Shown here piece by piece: positions 16,601-26,066 of a DNA stretch of 56,416 bases. The notes beneath the pieces are model-generated. The model saw only the letters and a list, made by a program, of their open reading frames with translations, was not told where the DNA came from and searched no databases. This stretch comes from Lachnospiraceae bacterium NC2004. Lineage in GTDB: Bacteria > Bacillota > Clostridia > Lachnospirales > Lachnospiraceae. The position numbers and the translations under genes are program-made. The DNA lies in the NCBI GenBank assembly GCA_000621905.1, contig JHXB01000016.1, forward strand, positions 1 to 56,416. The letters are read 5' to 3'. The first letter of the stretch is position 1, and each line of letters opens with the position of its first letter.

Positions 16601-17464
16601 ATGGCTAAAAATAAACAGAGAAGCTTATCACAGCATATGGCTGCTAAGAGAACCGTCCGTTATATCGTACTTATTATTCTTACACTCTTATGCTTGTTCC
16701 CATTCTATTTGATGATTATTAACTCTACTCGTGCCCATGTTCAGATTATGAAAGGTTTTGCATTATTACCTGGTACGAGATTGATAGTTAATCTTAAGTC
16801 ATTGTTATCTAACGGAAACTTGCCTATCATGCGTGGTATGCTTAACTCAGTAATCATTTCTGCTGGTACATGTGTATTGTCTACATATTTCTCAGCACTT
16901 ACTGCTTATGCTATCCATGCATATGAGTTCAAGGGTAAGAAACTTCTTTTCTCTTTCATTCTCGCGATCATGATGATTCCTACTCAGGTTACTGCATTAG
17001 GTTTCGTTAAGTTCATGCGTGAGATGAATTTGATTGATAACTTTATTCCACTTATTGTTCCAGCTATTGCAGCTCCTAGCGTATTCTTCTTTATGAAGCA
17101 GTACATGGAGAGCTCATTACCTCTTGAGATTGTAGAGGCATCGCGTATTGATGGAGCAGCGGAATTTAGAACATTTAACTCCATTATCATTCCTATTATG
17201 AAACCGGCTATTGCCGTTCAGGCAATATTCACTTTCGTAGGTGCATGGAACAACTACTTCACTCCTAACCTTTTGATTTCAAAGAAGGATATGAAGACAC
17301 TTCCAATCTTAATTGCACAGTTACGTAGTGCCGATTATCTTAAGTTTGATATGGGACAGGTTTACATTATGATCTTTATGTCAATCATACCGGTTGTAAT
17401 TATTTATATTGCACTTTCCAAGAATATTATTGGCGGTATTGCGGTTGGCGCGGTCAAAGGTTGA
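16601..17464 (+). CDS. Sugar ABC transporter permease, MalG/UgpE type
   Basis: The protein has 287 residues from the ATG at 16601. The in-frame GTG at 16592 is only two bases from the GGAGG box and is less likely. There are six helices and an EAA loop reading EASRIDGAAEFRTFNSIIIP. The C-terminus is the usual membrane-spanning end of MalG-type proteins. It completes the translocation pore, and the operon ends at a terminator without an ATPase gene. Confidence 0.93.
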   Translation: MAKNKQRSLSQHMAAKRTVRYIVLIILTLLCLFPFYLMIINSTRAHVQIMKGFALLPGTRLIVNLKSLLSNGNLPIMRGMLNSVIISAGTCVLSTYFSALTAYAIHAYEFKGKKLLFSFILAIMMIPTQVTALGFVKFMREMNLIDNFIPLIVPAIAAPSVFFFMKQYMESSLPLEIVEASRIDGAAEFRTFNSIIIPIMKPAIAVQAIFTFVGAWNNYFTPNLLISKKDMKTLPILIAQLRSADYLKFDMGQVYIMIFMSIIPVVIIYIALSKNIIGGIAVGAVKG

Positions 17465-17484
17465 TTGAATCTTGATTATATATT

Positions 17485-17520
17485 AAGAGTAGGATTTTTC
17501 CTACTCTTTTTTTATTTTTT
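17485..17520 (+). terminator. Terminator of the sugar importer operon
   Basis: Arms AAGAGTAGGA and TCCTACTCTT close a TTTT loop and run into a long T-rich tail. Confidence 0.92.
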
Positions 17521-17600
17521 TAAAGGATTTTTTTTATTTGTGGCGAATATTATATTTGTGGCAGTTTGTTTGCGATCATTATATAAAAGGTGGGGTAGCT

Positions 17601-18608
17601 ATGATGATTCGTACAATGCAAGAGCAATGGGAGCGTGATTACTTATCTCGTTATGCCGCATTGAGTGCCAATTCTAAAGGTAGAGACCGAGAAGAGGACC
17701 AGTGTGACCTTCGTACTGTTTTTCAAAGAGACAGAGATCGTATTCTTCATTGTAAAGCATTCCGTAGATTAAAACATAAGACCCAGGTTTTCTTAGAGCC
17801 TGAGGGCGACCATTATAGAACAAGACTTACGCATACTCTTGAGGTTTCTCAGAACGCGAGAACCATAGCAAGAGCGTTGAGACTTAACGAAGATTTGACT
17901 GAGGCTATAGCACTTGGTCATGATCTTGGCCATACTCCGTTTGGACATGCGGGTGAGAGAGCTCTCAATGAGCTTTATAAGGATGGTTTTAGACACAATG
18001 AGCAGAGCGTAAGAGTAGTAGAGGTTCTCGAGAACAAGGGAAGAGGCCTTAACCTTACATGGGAAGTCAGGGATGGAATATTGAATCATCAGACATCCCT
18101 TATGCCGTCTACATTAGAGGGCAGATGTGTCCGCATCGCTGACAAGATTGCTTATATCAACGCAGATATAGATGATTCGGTGAGAGCGGGACTTATAAGC
18201 GAGGATGACATCCCTAAAGCTATATCGGATGTTTTAGGTTGTTCGTATAGGTCGAGAATTAATTCAATGATTCACGATATCATTATGAATAGTCAGGGAA
18301 CTAATGATATTAAGATGTCAGATGAAGTCAGAGAGGCAACATTTGCGCTTAGAGCTTATCTATATGAGAATGTGTACAAGAATCCTTTAGCTAAGGCGGA
18401 GGAAGCCAAAGTTGGAGATTTGATAGGCGGGTTGTTTAATTATTATTTTGTTAATTTTGATATATTGCCTGATGAATATAAGAGCATGGTTGATTTGGGC
18501 CAGGATAAAGAGAGAATAGTCTGTGACTATATAGCGGGAATGACGGATCAATATGCTATACATTGCTTTGAAGACATATATATTCCTAAGGCATGGAGTG
18601 AAGTTTAG
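17601..18608 (+). CDS. dgt: Deoxyguanosinetriphosphate triphosphohydrolase family protein
   Basis: The protein has 335 residues from the ATG at 17601 (site AAAGGTGGGG); the longer frame from 17538 has no ribosome site. It is an HD-domain dNTPase. The conserved RDRILHCKAFRRLKHKTQVF opens the family motif, the first metal His is in THTLEVSQ, and GHDLGHTPFGHAGE near residue 108 holds the His-Asp pair and the catalytic His. dNTPases of this family release tripolyphosphate from dNTPs and balance nucleotide pools. It is the first gene of a block with dnaG and rpoD, the usual order in this bacterial group. Confidence 0.95.
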   Translation: MMIRTMQEQWERDYLSRYAALSANSKGRDREEDQCDLRTVFQRDRDRILHCKAFRRLKHKTQVFLEPEGDHYRTRLTHTLEVSQNARTIARALRLNEDLTEAIALGHDLGHTPFGHAGERALNELYKDGFRHNEQSVRVVEVLENKGRGLNLTWEVRDGILNHQTSLMPSTLEGRCVRIADKIAYINADIDDSVRAGLISEDDIPKAISDVLGCSYRSRINSMIHDIIMNSQGTNDIKMSDEVREATFALRAYLYENVYKNPLAKAEEAKVGDLIGGLFNYYFVNFDILPDEYKSMVDLGQDKERIVCDYIAGMTDQYAIHCFEDIYIPKAWSEV

Positions 18609-18622
18609 AAAGGGGGATTGAC

Positions 18623-20440
18623 ATGCGTTTTTCGGATGAGATCGTTGATGATGTGAGAAGTAATTCTAATATTGTTGACATCATCGGTGAACATGTCAAC
18701 CTTAAGAAGAATGGCAACAATTATATCGGGCTCTGCCCTTTTCATAACGAGAAGACGCCGTCTTTTAGTGTAAATGAGCCAAAGCAGTTCTTCTACTGCT
18801 TCGGATGCCAGAAAGGCGGGTCCGTTTTCACGTTTTTGATGGAATATGAGCATATGACATTTCAGGAGTCGGTAAGATATTTAGCTGATAGAGCGGGGAT
18901 GATTATTCCTGAGACTGAGATGACAGACGAAGAGAAGAAGATTAGCTCGATAAGAGAGAGAATCAGGGAGATTAATCATAAGGCGGTTAATTATTATCAT
19001 TATTGTCTTAACAAGGATCCGGATAAGAGAGGTTACAATTATCTTAAGGACAGAGGGGTAACAGACGAAACAATAAAGAGCTTCGGACTTGGGTATTCCA
19101 TGGTTACCAGAAATGGAATCTATAATTACCTCAAAAAGCAGGGCTTTGATGACGAGGCTATTAAGGCTTCGGGGTTGGTAACATTTGACGGTAATGGGGC
19201 ATATGATAAGTTCTTTAACAGAGTTATGTTTCCGATACTTGATTATAGAGGAAAGACGATAGGTTTTGGCGGACGAGTTATGGGTGACGGTAAGCCTAAG
19301 TATCTTAACTCGCCTGAGACACCGATTTTCTCAAAGAGGAAGAACCTTTTTGGAATGTATCAGGCAAGGTCGTCTAAGAGACAGGGATTTATACTCTGCG
19401 AGGGATACATGGATGTCATATCGCTACATCAGGCGGGATTTGATAATGCTGTAGCGTCTTTAGGAACTGCATTTACTGAAGAACAAGCCATGATACTTAA
19501 AGGCAGGCGGGATGATCCGACCATATATCTTGCTTACGATTCGGATACAGCGGGAGTTAACGCGGCATTAAAGGCGATAGATATATGTAATAGTGTCGGG
19601 CTTGTTACGAGAGTTATCTCGATGAAGCCTTATAAGGACCCGGATGAGTTTATTAAAAATGAAGGCGCTGAAGCTTATGAGAAGCGCATAATTAACTCAG
19701 AGGACTCGATTAAGTTTCGCATTCATGTTCTTGAAGATAGCTATAATCTTAATGAGCCGATGGAGAAGACTAAGTTTATCAATATTGCTTGTACTTATCT
19801 TGTGGGACTCGACGGAATTGCCAGAGATGAGTATGAGAAATGGCTCGAGAGAGAGTATGATGTAAGCGGTCATGAGATTCACAAAAAAGTCGTCAAGGGA
19901 GGCGAGGAAGCCGAGCGTCTTCACAGCTACGCCGAGGTTAAGAAAGCGTCGGATGACGACAGGAAGAGAGTTAATGACAAGGCGAAGGAAGGTCCGGTTG
20001 TTCAGGAGAAGATGCTTCTAAGTTGGGTATCTAATCATCCGACGATATGGAAGAAAGTTAGAGAATATATCAATATAGATGATTTTACTGAAGGTCTTAC
20101 GAGACAGATTGCGGAGATATTCGAGAGACAGATATCGGAGAATGGTGAGCTTAATTTTGGCGAATTGATAGATAGTTTTGATGATGTCAGTATTCATGGA
20201 GAGATAAGTTCCATCATTTCACAACCTGTTTATCAGGGAGGTGAAGATGGTGAAGAACCTAATCTTGAGGATGCGAAGAGAGCATTGGTTGATATCGTCA
20301 GAAAGATTAAGCTTTCAAGTATTAATAGAGCATTAAGTGGCTCTAGTGGCAATGGCAAGCCGGATTACAATCAATTGGGAGTTGAGAAAGCCAAGGCTTC
20401 TAAGATTGTTATTCCGTTAGAATATACAGATATTAAATAA
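18623..20440 (+). CDS. dnaG: DNA primase
   Basis: This 605-residue primase makes RNA primers for replication. The N-terminal CHC2 zinc-binding domain has Cys-Pro-Phe-His near residue 38 and CFGCQKGGSVF near 58. The RNA-polymerase core follows (GLGYS, FPILDYRGKTIGFGGR), and the TOPRIM domain carries CEGYMD near 260 and the metal-site DSDTAG. The C-terminal part (about 440-605) is the DnaB-binding region. Length and order match the family. It lies 14 bases after dgt and 31 before rpoD. Confidence 0.97.
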   Translation: MRFSDEIVDDVRSNSNIVDIIGEHVNLKKNGNNYIGLCPFHNEKTPSFSVNEPKQFFYCFGCQKGGSVFTFLMEYEHMTFQESVRYLADRAGMIIPETEMTDEEKKISSIRERIREINHKAVNYYHYCLNKDPDKRGYNYLKDRGVTDETIKSFGLGYSMVTRNGIYNYLKKQGFDDEAIKASGLVTFDGNGAYDKFFNRVMFPILDYRGKTIGFGGRVMGDGKPKYLNSPETPIFSKRKNLFGMYQARSSKRQGFILCEGYMDVISLHQAGFDNAVASLGTAFTEEQAMILKGRRDDPTIYLAYDSDTAGVNAALKAIDICNSVGLVTRVISMKPYKDPDEFIKNEGAEAYEKRIINSEDSIKFRIHVLEDSYNLNEPMEKTKFINIACTYLVGLDGIARDEYEKWLEREYDVSGHEIHKKVVKGGEEAERLHSYAEVKKASDDDRKRVNDKAKEGPVVQEKMLLSWVSNHPTIWKKVREYINIDDFTEGLTRQIAEIFERQISENGELNFGELIDSFDDVSIHGEISSIISQPVYQGGEDGEEPNLEDAKRALVDIVRKIKLSSINRALSGSSGNGKPDYNQLGVEKAKASKIVIPLEYTDIK

Positions 20441-20471
20441 ACGTATTTAACCCTAAGGAGGATATATTATT

Positions 20472-22304
20472 ATGGCAGCTAAGAAAGAAACAGAAACTAA
20501 GAAGGCAACTACAACCAAGAGCAGTACGAAGAAGACTGCGACTAAGGCTAGCGCGTCTAAGACTTCAGCTAAGACTACTAAGGCGAGCACTTCTAAGAGC
20601 AAGGCAAGTTCAGCTGATAAGGAAGAGACCAAGACTACCAAGAAGGCGGCAGCTAAGAAGTCGACTTCAACTGCTAAGAAAGAGACTAAGGCTACTAAGG
20701 CAACTACTGCTAAGAAGGATACTAAGACCACCAAGGCTGCGACAGCTGAGAAAGAGACTAAGACTACTAAGGCTACAACCAAGAAGACTGATGAGAGCAA
20801 GACTTCAACAGCTAAGAAGACTTCTGCAACTAAAGCGTCAACAGCTAAGAAGACTCCGGCTAAGAAAGCGACAGCTAAGAAAGAGGAGGAAGAAGTTGTA
20901 GAGACCAAGAAAACTGCTGCTAAGAAGGAAGAGTCAGCTTCTAAGGCAAATAAGAACAGAAGAGCTGCTGCCAAAGAGATGATGGCTAAGAGGCGTGAAG
21001 AGGCATACGTTGTTGATGATTATGATGATGGTGTTAATGAAGATGCCGGCTTAGAGGATCAGCTCATTGAAGAGGAAGATTTAAAGAAAGACGAAGAGTT
21101 ATTCAAGTCTAAATTCGAGTACGATGCTCCTATTGACGAGAAAGTAGATAAGAGCGGTAATACTGAGGAGAATCAGGTTAAGTTCTTATCGAGACTTGAT
21201 ACCTTAGTTGAGAAAGCCAAGAAAAAGGGCGGAGATGTTGACCGTAAGTTTGTCAATGACGGACTTAAAGGTATTGTATATACGAGCTCTATGCAGCTTG
21301 AACTTTTTAGTAGATTTGAGCAAGAGAATATTACTGTAATTGATAAAGAAGACGATATCTTAATTAGTGGAGATGAAGATACAGAGGTTGAGCAGATTGA
21401 TCTTAATGTTCCTGAGGGTGTAAGCATTGAAGACCCTGTAAGAATGTATCTTAAGGAGATTGGTAGAGTTCCTCTTTTGACGGCTGATCAGGAGATTGAT
21501 CTTGCTAAGCGTATGGTAAAAGCAAGAGAAGAAGAAGAGAAGCCAATTGAGGAGCAGGATAAGGCTATTATTGACGATGGACAGAGAGCTAAAGATGCTC
21601 TTGCAGAGGCTAACTTAAGACTTGTTGTAAGTATTGCCAAGAGATATGTAGGTAGAGGAATGTTATTCCTTGACCTCATTCAGGAAGGTAACTTAGGTCT
21701 TATGAAGGCTGTAGAGAAGTTTGATTACGAGAAGGGATATAAGTTCTCGACATATGCTACATGGTGGATTAGACAGGCTATCACAAGAGCTATAGCAGAT
21801 CAGGCGAGAACCATAAGAATTCCGGTTCATATGGTCGAGACAATCAATAAGCTTATCAGAGTTTCAAGACAGCTTTTACAAGAGCTTGGTCGTGAAGCAA
21901 CCCCTGATGAAATAGCAGCAGAGATGAAGATTCCTGTTGAGAGAGTAAGAGAGATTCTTAAGATTTCTCAGGAGCCTGTATCATTAGAGACTCCAATCGG
22001 TGAAGAGGAAGACAGCCACTTGGGAGATTTCATCAAGGACGATAATGTACCTGTTCCTGCAGAAGAGGCTGCTTATACATTGCTTAAAGAGCAGTTGCAG
22101 GAGGTTCTCCAGACTCTTACTGAGAGAGAGCAGAAGGTACTACGACTCAGATTTGGTCTTGATGATGGAAGAGGAAGAACGCTAGAGGAAGTTGGTAAGG
22201 AATTCAACGTTACTCGTGAACGTATAAGACAGATTGAAGCTAAGGCGCTTAGAAAGTTAAAGCATCCTAGCAGAAGATGCAAGTTGAGAGATTTTTTGGA
22301 TTAA
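20472..22304 (+). CDS. rpoD: Primary sigma factor RpoD with a long basic N-terminal extension
   Basis: The protein has 610 residues; housekeeping sigma factors of this group are usually about 360-400. Residues from about 310 are ordinary: region 1.2 ([20 protein letters not shown]), region 2 ([20 protein letters not shown] and [20 protein letters not shown]), region 3, and region 4 with [20 protein letters not shown]. The first 165 residues are almost only Lys, Ala, Thr and Ser in KKAT/AKK repeats, like a histone H1 tail. An acidic stretch follows (about 175-250). A similar basic tail is known in actinobacterial sigma factors. Start and ribosome site (AAGGAGGATAT) are clear and the frame is open throughout. 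The function of the tail (DNA binding, or holding polymerase) is inference. Confidence 0.97.
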   Translation: MAAKKETETKKATTTKSSTKKTATKASASKTSAKTTKASTSKSKASSADKEETKTTKKAAAKKSTSTAKKETKATKATTAKKDTKTTKAATAEKETKTTKATTKKTDESKTSTAKKTSATKASTAKKTPAKKATAKKEEEEVVETKKTAAKKEESASKANKNRRAAAKEMMAKRREEAYVVDDYDDGVNEDAGLEDQLIEEEDLKKDEELFKSKFEYDAPIDEKVDKSGNTEENQVKFLSRLDTLVEKAKKKGGDVDRKFVNDGLKGIVYTSSMQLELFSRFEQENITVIDKEDDILISGDEDTEVEQIDLNVPEGVSIEDPVRMYLKEIGRVPLLTADQEIDLAKRMVKAREEEEKPIEEQDKAIIDDGQRAKDALAEANLRLVVSIAKRYVGRGMLFLDLIQEGNLGLMKAVEKFDYEKGYKFSTYATWWIRQAITRAIADQARTIRIPVHMVETINKLIRVSRQLLQELGREATPDEIAAEMKIPVERVREILKISQEPVSLETPIGEEEDSHLGDFIKDDNVPVPAEEAAYTLLKEQLQEVLQTLTEREQKVLRLRFGLDDGRGRTLEEVGKEFNVTRERIRQIEAKALRKLKHPSRRCKLRDFLD

Positions 22305-22319
22305 GAGAAGTGAGTGCCT

Positions 22320-23048
22320 ATGAGATTATCTTTAAGAATGAAAGAAATAATTGCATTTGTTAGCTCGGGCAATAGGGTATGTGATGTCGGGACCGATCAT
22401 GGCTTTGTTCCGATTGCATTGGTTAGCGACGGCATTTGCCCAAGTGCCATAGCGGTTGATGTTAACCAGGGGCCTCTTGATATTGCGACCACCAATGTGT
22501 CTGATGTCGGTTTGTCTGACAAGATAGAACTTAGACTTGGCGATGGACTCAGTGTTGTTGAACCCGGAGAGGTGGATACTGTTATTATTGCCGGAATGGG
22601 TGGAGACCTTATAGCTAAGATTTTGACAAATGCTGACGAGGGCTTTCGTGGAAGTAAAGAGCTTATTCTTTCGCCTCAATCTGAGTCTGAGAAGGTAAGG
22701 CATGTTTTGCACGAACTTGGATATATGATTGATTCAGAGAAGATTATAATTGATCAAGATAAGCCGTATCTGATTATTCGGGCGATACCGGGTGATGAGA
22801 AGTATGAGCATGAGTACGAATATAAGTATGGCAAGTATCTGCTTGATAAGGGAGATAAGATGCTTTTTGAGTATCTTAAGGATCAGCTTATTGTTTATAT
22901 GAGCGCGAGAAATCGAATCAGCACCAAGATTTCGCTGACTAAGAATATGGATGCAGACAGAATGAATAAGTCAAGGGAATCGATTAAAGAACTACAGTCT
23001 CATATTGATGAGATTATGGAGCTTCTAAAGAGATATTATCATATTTAG
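22320..23048 (+). CDS. trmK: tRNA (adenine(22)-N(1))-methyltransferase
   Basis: The protein has 242 residues from the ATG at 22320; an in-frame GTG at 22314 is possible. It is a Rossmann methyltransferase with the SAM-binding motif VCDVGTDHGFVPIAL near the N-terminus and the catalytic-loop motif IAGMGGDLI. A helical C-terminal domain (about 165-242) probably grips the tRNA. TrmK methylates N1 of A22 in the D loop of tRNAs. It sits 15 bases after rpoD, a typical position in Firmicutes. Confidence 0.93.
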   Translation: MRLSLRMKEIIAFVSSGNRVCDVGTDHGFVPIALVSDGICPSAIAVDVNQGPLDIATTNVSDVGLSDKIELRLGDGLSVVEPGEVDTVIIAGMGGDLIAKILTNADEGFRGSKELILSPQSESEKVRHVLHELGYMIDSEKIIIDQDKPYLIIRAIPGDEKYEHEYEYKYGKYLLDKGDKMLFEYLKDQLIVYMSARNRISTKISLTKNMDADRMNKSRESIKELQSHIDEIMELLKRYYHI

Positions 23049-23089
23049 TGCATATATCTGTAAGTTTATTAATGATGGGAGGTTGAAAT

Positions 23090-24754
23090 ATGATACGAAT
23101 CAAATGTGGCAATGAGATTATACCAAGGGAATACAGACCTTATTCGACTTTGCATGGTCTGGCTAAAGAGTATCAGAGTCAGTACGACAATGATATTGTG
23201 CTGTGTAGAGTTGATGGAAAGCTTACAGAGCTTAGAGGTGAAGTGACGGGTAATACCACGATTGAGTGGGTTACTACGGCAGACCCGATTGGCAGAAAGG
23301 CATATAGGAGAAGCGTTTTGTTCCTTATGCTTAAGGCTATGAATGATATAACCAAAGATATTGAGCATGTACATGTGAGTGTCAACTACTCAATTAATCA
23401 GGCGCTATACTGTGAACTTAAGGGAAATGAAAAAGTTAAGCTTGACGAGGATCTGATTAACAGATTAAGAGATAGAATGAAAGAGCTCGTAGATAGTAAT
23501 CTTCCAATCAGTAAGCAGACACTTCCTACTTCCGATGTAGTTGATATATTTAAAAAGCAGAAGATGTACGATAAAGTACAGGTGCTAAAGTATCGTCGCG
23601 TATCAAGAACCAATATTTATACCCTAGAAGACTATGTTGATTATTTCTATGGTTATATGGTTCCTACAACGGAGTGTCTTAAGTATTTTGATCTTATGCT
23701 CTATGAAGATGGATTTATGCTTGTTCTTCCGAATAGGAAGGATCCGACTATAATGAAGGAATTTGTCCCTCAGCCTAAGCTCTTTAATGTATTGATGCAG
23801 GCTGAGAGATGGGGAGATATGCTTGAGGTTGGAACTGTTGGAGCACTTAACGAACTCATTTCTAATGGTGGAATATCAGATATGATATTGGTGCAGGAAG
23901 CGCTTATGGAGAAGAACATAGGTAATATAGCTTCAAGGATAGCCGATGAGAAGAAGAAGGTTGTACTTATTGCGGGACCATCTTCATCCGGTAAGACAAC
24001 ATTTTCACACAGATTATCAATACAGTTAAAGGCTAACGGACTTCATCCACATCCTATTGCGATGGACAATTACTTTGTCAATAGAGAAGAGACTCCGATT
24101 GATGCTGACGGTAATTACGATTTTGAGTGTATTGAGGCTATGGCGGTTGACTTGTTTAACCAGAACATGAGTGATTTGGTCAAGGGTAAGGAAGTCGAGA
24201 TGCCAACCTTTAACTTTAAGATTGGTAAGAGAGAATATAAAGGTAACACTCTTAAACTAGGTAAGGACGATGTTCTTGTCATAGAAGGTATTCATGGACT
24301 TAATCCTGTGATGAGTCAGGCACTCAAAGATGATGAGAAGTTTAAGATTTACATCAGTGCGTTAACTCAGCTTAATATCGATGAGCATAACAGGATACCT
24401 ACAACTGACGGACGACTGATTCGTAGAATAGTCAGAGATGCTAAACATAGAGGAACATCAGCTAAGGAAACAATCGCTATGTGGCCTTCTGTTAGACGAG
24501 GAGAGGAGCTTAATATCTTCCCTTATCAGGAAGAAGCAGATGCTATGTTTAACTCAGCTCTGATTTATGAGCAGGCTGTGTTAAAGATATATGCTGAGCC
24601 ATTGCTTTTTGCGATACCGAAGAATTGTCCTGAATATCAGGAAGCAACACGACTCCTTAAGTTCTTTGATTATTTCCTTGGAGTCAGTTCAGATGTGCTT
24701 CCGTCTAACTCGATTATCAGAGAGTTTATCGGTGGAAGTTACTTTAACGTTTAA
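23090..24754 (+). CDS. Uridine kinase-like nucleoside kinase with TGS/ThrRS-like N-terminus
   Basis: This 554-residue protein has two parts. The first (about 1-270) resembles the TGS and editing-like N-terminal domains of threonyl-tRNA synthetase (VDGKLTELRGEV, later the second domain with HVSVNYSINQ). The second (about 280-500) is a phosphoribulokinase/uridine kinase P-loop domain: AGPSSSGKTTFSHRL near 296, then the base-binding MDNYFVNREETP. This fused arrangement is common in clostridia and Thermotogae and is annotated as nucleoside kinase; the true substrate is not established. It stands between trmK and RNase P RNA with its own GGGAGGT site. Confidence 0.88.
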   Translation: MIRIKCGNEIIPREYRPYSTLHGLAKEYQSQYDNDIVLCRVDGKLTELRGEVTGNTTIEWVTTADPIGRKAYRRSVLFLMLKAMNDITKDIEHVHVSVNYSINQALYCELKGNEKVKLDEDLINRLRDRMKELVDSNLPISKQTLPTSDVVDIFKKQKMYDKVQVLKYRRVSRTNIYTLEDYVDYFYGYMVPTTECLKYFDLMLYEDGFMLVLPNRKDPTIMKEFVPQPKLFNVLMQAERWGDMLEVGTVGALNELISNGGISDMILVQEALMEKNIGNIASRIADEKKKVVLIAGPSSSGKTTFSHRLSIQLKANGLHPHPIAMDNYFVNREETPIDADGNYDFECIEAMAVDLFNQNMSDLVKGKEVEMPTFNFKIGKREYKGNTLKLGKDDVLVIEGIHGLNPVMSQALKDDEKFKIYISALTQLNIDEHNRIPTTDGRLIRRIVRDAKHRGTSAKETIAMWPSVRRGEELNIFPYQEEADAMFNSALIYEQAVLKIYAEPLLFAIPKNCPEYQEATRLLKFFDYFLGVSSDVLPSNSIIREFIGGSYFNV

Positions 24755-24760
24755 TATTAT

Positions 24761-25102
24761 GGGCCAGACAGATGATTGCGGCTTGAACTTATAAGTTCAA
24801 GGTGAGGAAAGTCCGGGCTTCACAGGGCAGGGTGCCGGATAACGTCCGGTAGGGGCAACCCTCAGGCTAGTGCAACAGAAAACAACCGCCGATTTATCGG
24901 TAAGGGTGAAAAGGCGAGGTAAGAGCTCACCGCTGCTTTGGTAACAAAGCAGGCATATGTAAACCCCACTCGAAGCAAGACCAAAAAGAAAACTATGCGG
25001 CTGCCCGTCGCGTTTTCAGGTGGGTCGCTTGAGCTGATCGGTAACGATTAGCCTAGATAGATGATCATCCAACGACATAACCCGGCTTACAGGCTGGCCC
25101 AA
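24761..25102 (+). ncRNA. rnpB: RNase P RNA (bacterial class A)
   Basis: The conserved core is plain: GAGGAAAGTCCGGGCT near 24802, ACAGAAAACAACCGCC near 24874, AGGGTGAAAAGGCGAGGTAA near 24903, and GATAGATGATCATCC with AACCCGGCTTAC near the 3' end. The ends GGGCCAG and CTGGCCC pair as helix P1. This ribozyme trims the 5' leader of tRNAs. The paired elements around GCTGCTTTGG/CCAAAGC-like arms fit the ancestral A type rather than the Bacillus B type. Confidence 0.97.
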
Positions 25103-25115
25103 TTAGTGTAAAATT

Positions 25116-25140
25116 ACGGCAGATTTATCTGCCGTTTTTT
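25116..25140 (+). terminator. Terminator of RNase P RNA
   Basis: Arms ACGGCAGA and TCTGCCGT close a TTTA loop and run into six T. Confidence 0.92.
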
Positions 25141-25403
25141 ATGTGCGTTATTTTTGCAAAAATTTAAATAATATTTAGTGGTGCAGGAGTGGAAAGGGTG
25201 TATTTATGCGGTTTTTAAGGATGTTGGTCAGAGCGATTGTGTAGATGTTTTTGAGAAAAATACGTGTGAAAAACAAGAAAAAAACAAGTTGAAAGTACGT
25301 GACATTCATTTTGATGAGGCGACAAATATATTAGACGGATATAAAATGAATTATGTGTAGATATAATTAACACAAAAGAAACAAATTGATGAATTGTACA
25401 AAC
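25141..25403. other. AT-rich intergenic stretch, no supported gene
   Basis: One frame of 60 codons (25178-25360, GTG start) is open. It has no ribosome site and no recognisable domain, so I do not call it a gene. Nothing else stands out until the palindrome at 25404. Confidence 0.5.
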
Positions 25404-25467
25404 ATTAGATATATATCTAATATAATTTAATAAAGTTTTTGACAAATGTTTGATGATAGTGTATAAT
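25404..25467 (+). promoter_or_regulatory. Palindromic operator candidate plus consensus promoter
   Basis: An 18-base perfect palindrome (ATTAGATATATATCTAAT, 25404-25421) lies 17 bases ahead of an exact sigma-A promoter: TTGACA at 25439-25444, 17 bases, TATAAT at 25462-25467. The promoter drives the orphan gene at 25539. The palindrome could bind a dimeric regulator. Confidence 0.75.
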
Positions 25468-25538
25468 GAAAATGTAGTTTTTTAGCTATTTTTTTCTATA
25501 TAAGTTATATAACATTTCATGAGAAAGGAGGGATCAGT

Positions 25539-26009
25539 ATGAGCTATGCGATTAGTCGTACCAGTCTTATGGATATCCAGAAGGACATAATTATTAGGTT
25601 GAGAAAGACGGATATCATTTCCGATATTAATCTTTCTTTAGAAGATTATCATTATATTGCATCTAAGATAAAGTTACTTTTTAGAATACCTAACGATAAT
25701 AGCATAGTTGATGATTACAAGCTTATTATAGTTGTATATTGGGTATATTCAGCTGTATTTGATGATGTGGATGTTGATTTGTATTCGCTCGATTCGCTTT
25801 TTGCGGGCATACCACAATACAAGAAGAAGTATTATTTTAATGTTTGCATGGAAGCTTTTGATGAATATGGTTTGAACAGGTTTGGAATTACATCAGGTGC
25901 AAGTGCAGATGAATATAAGCAATTGATCCTTAAACATGCCGGTTGCATTCCTTTTGACGAAGATGTTGACAAGGAACGCGTTATTAAATTTAAGAATCAA
26001 GCAGTGTGA
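25539..26009 (+). CDS. Protein of unknown function behind a consensus promoter
   Basis: I do not recognise this 156-residue protein. It has no signal peptide. It is mixed helical with an aromatic hydrophobic stretch (DYKLIIVVYWVYSAVFDD, about residues 60-77) that is too short and acidic-flanked to be a sure membrane helix. The rest is rich in Asp and Tyr. The ribosome site GAAAGGAGGG is very strong and the promoter is an exact consensus, so it should be well expressed unless repressed. No operon partner follows. Confidence 0.8.
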   Translation: MSYAISRTSLMDIQKDIIIRLRKTDIISDINLSLEDYHYIASKIKLLFRIPNDNSIVDDYKLIIVVYWVYSAVFDDVDVDLYSLDSLFAGIPQYKKKYYFNVCMEAFDEYGLNRFGITSGASADEYKQLILKHAGCIPFDEDVDKERVIKFKNQAV

Positions 26010-26066
26010 TATGTAATATACGAGCTGGTTCCTAAGCCCCAAGGTTCGGGCGGGCTATCAGCTTGG

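Noticed and set aside
20453-20974. Long minus-strand frame opposite the start of rpoD
   Set aside because: It is a shadow of the AAG/GCT/ACT codon repeats of the basic rpoD tail; it reads as Leu/Val/Ala low complexity and has no ribosome site.
25178-25360. 60-codon frame after RNase P RNA
   Set aside because: GTG start without ribosome site, no domain, and it lies in AT-rich intergenic DNA.
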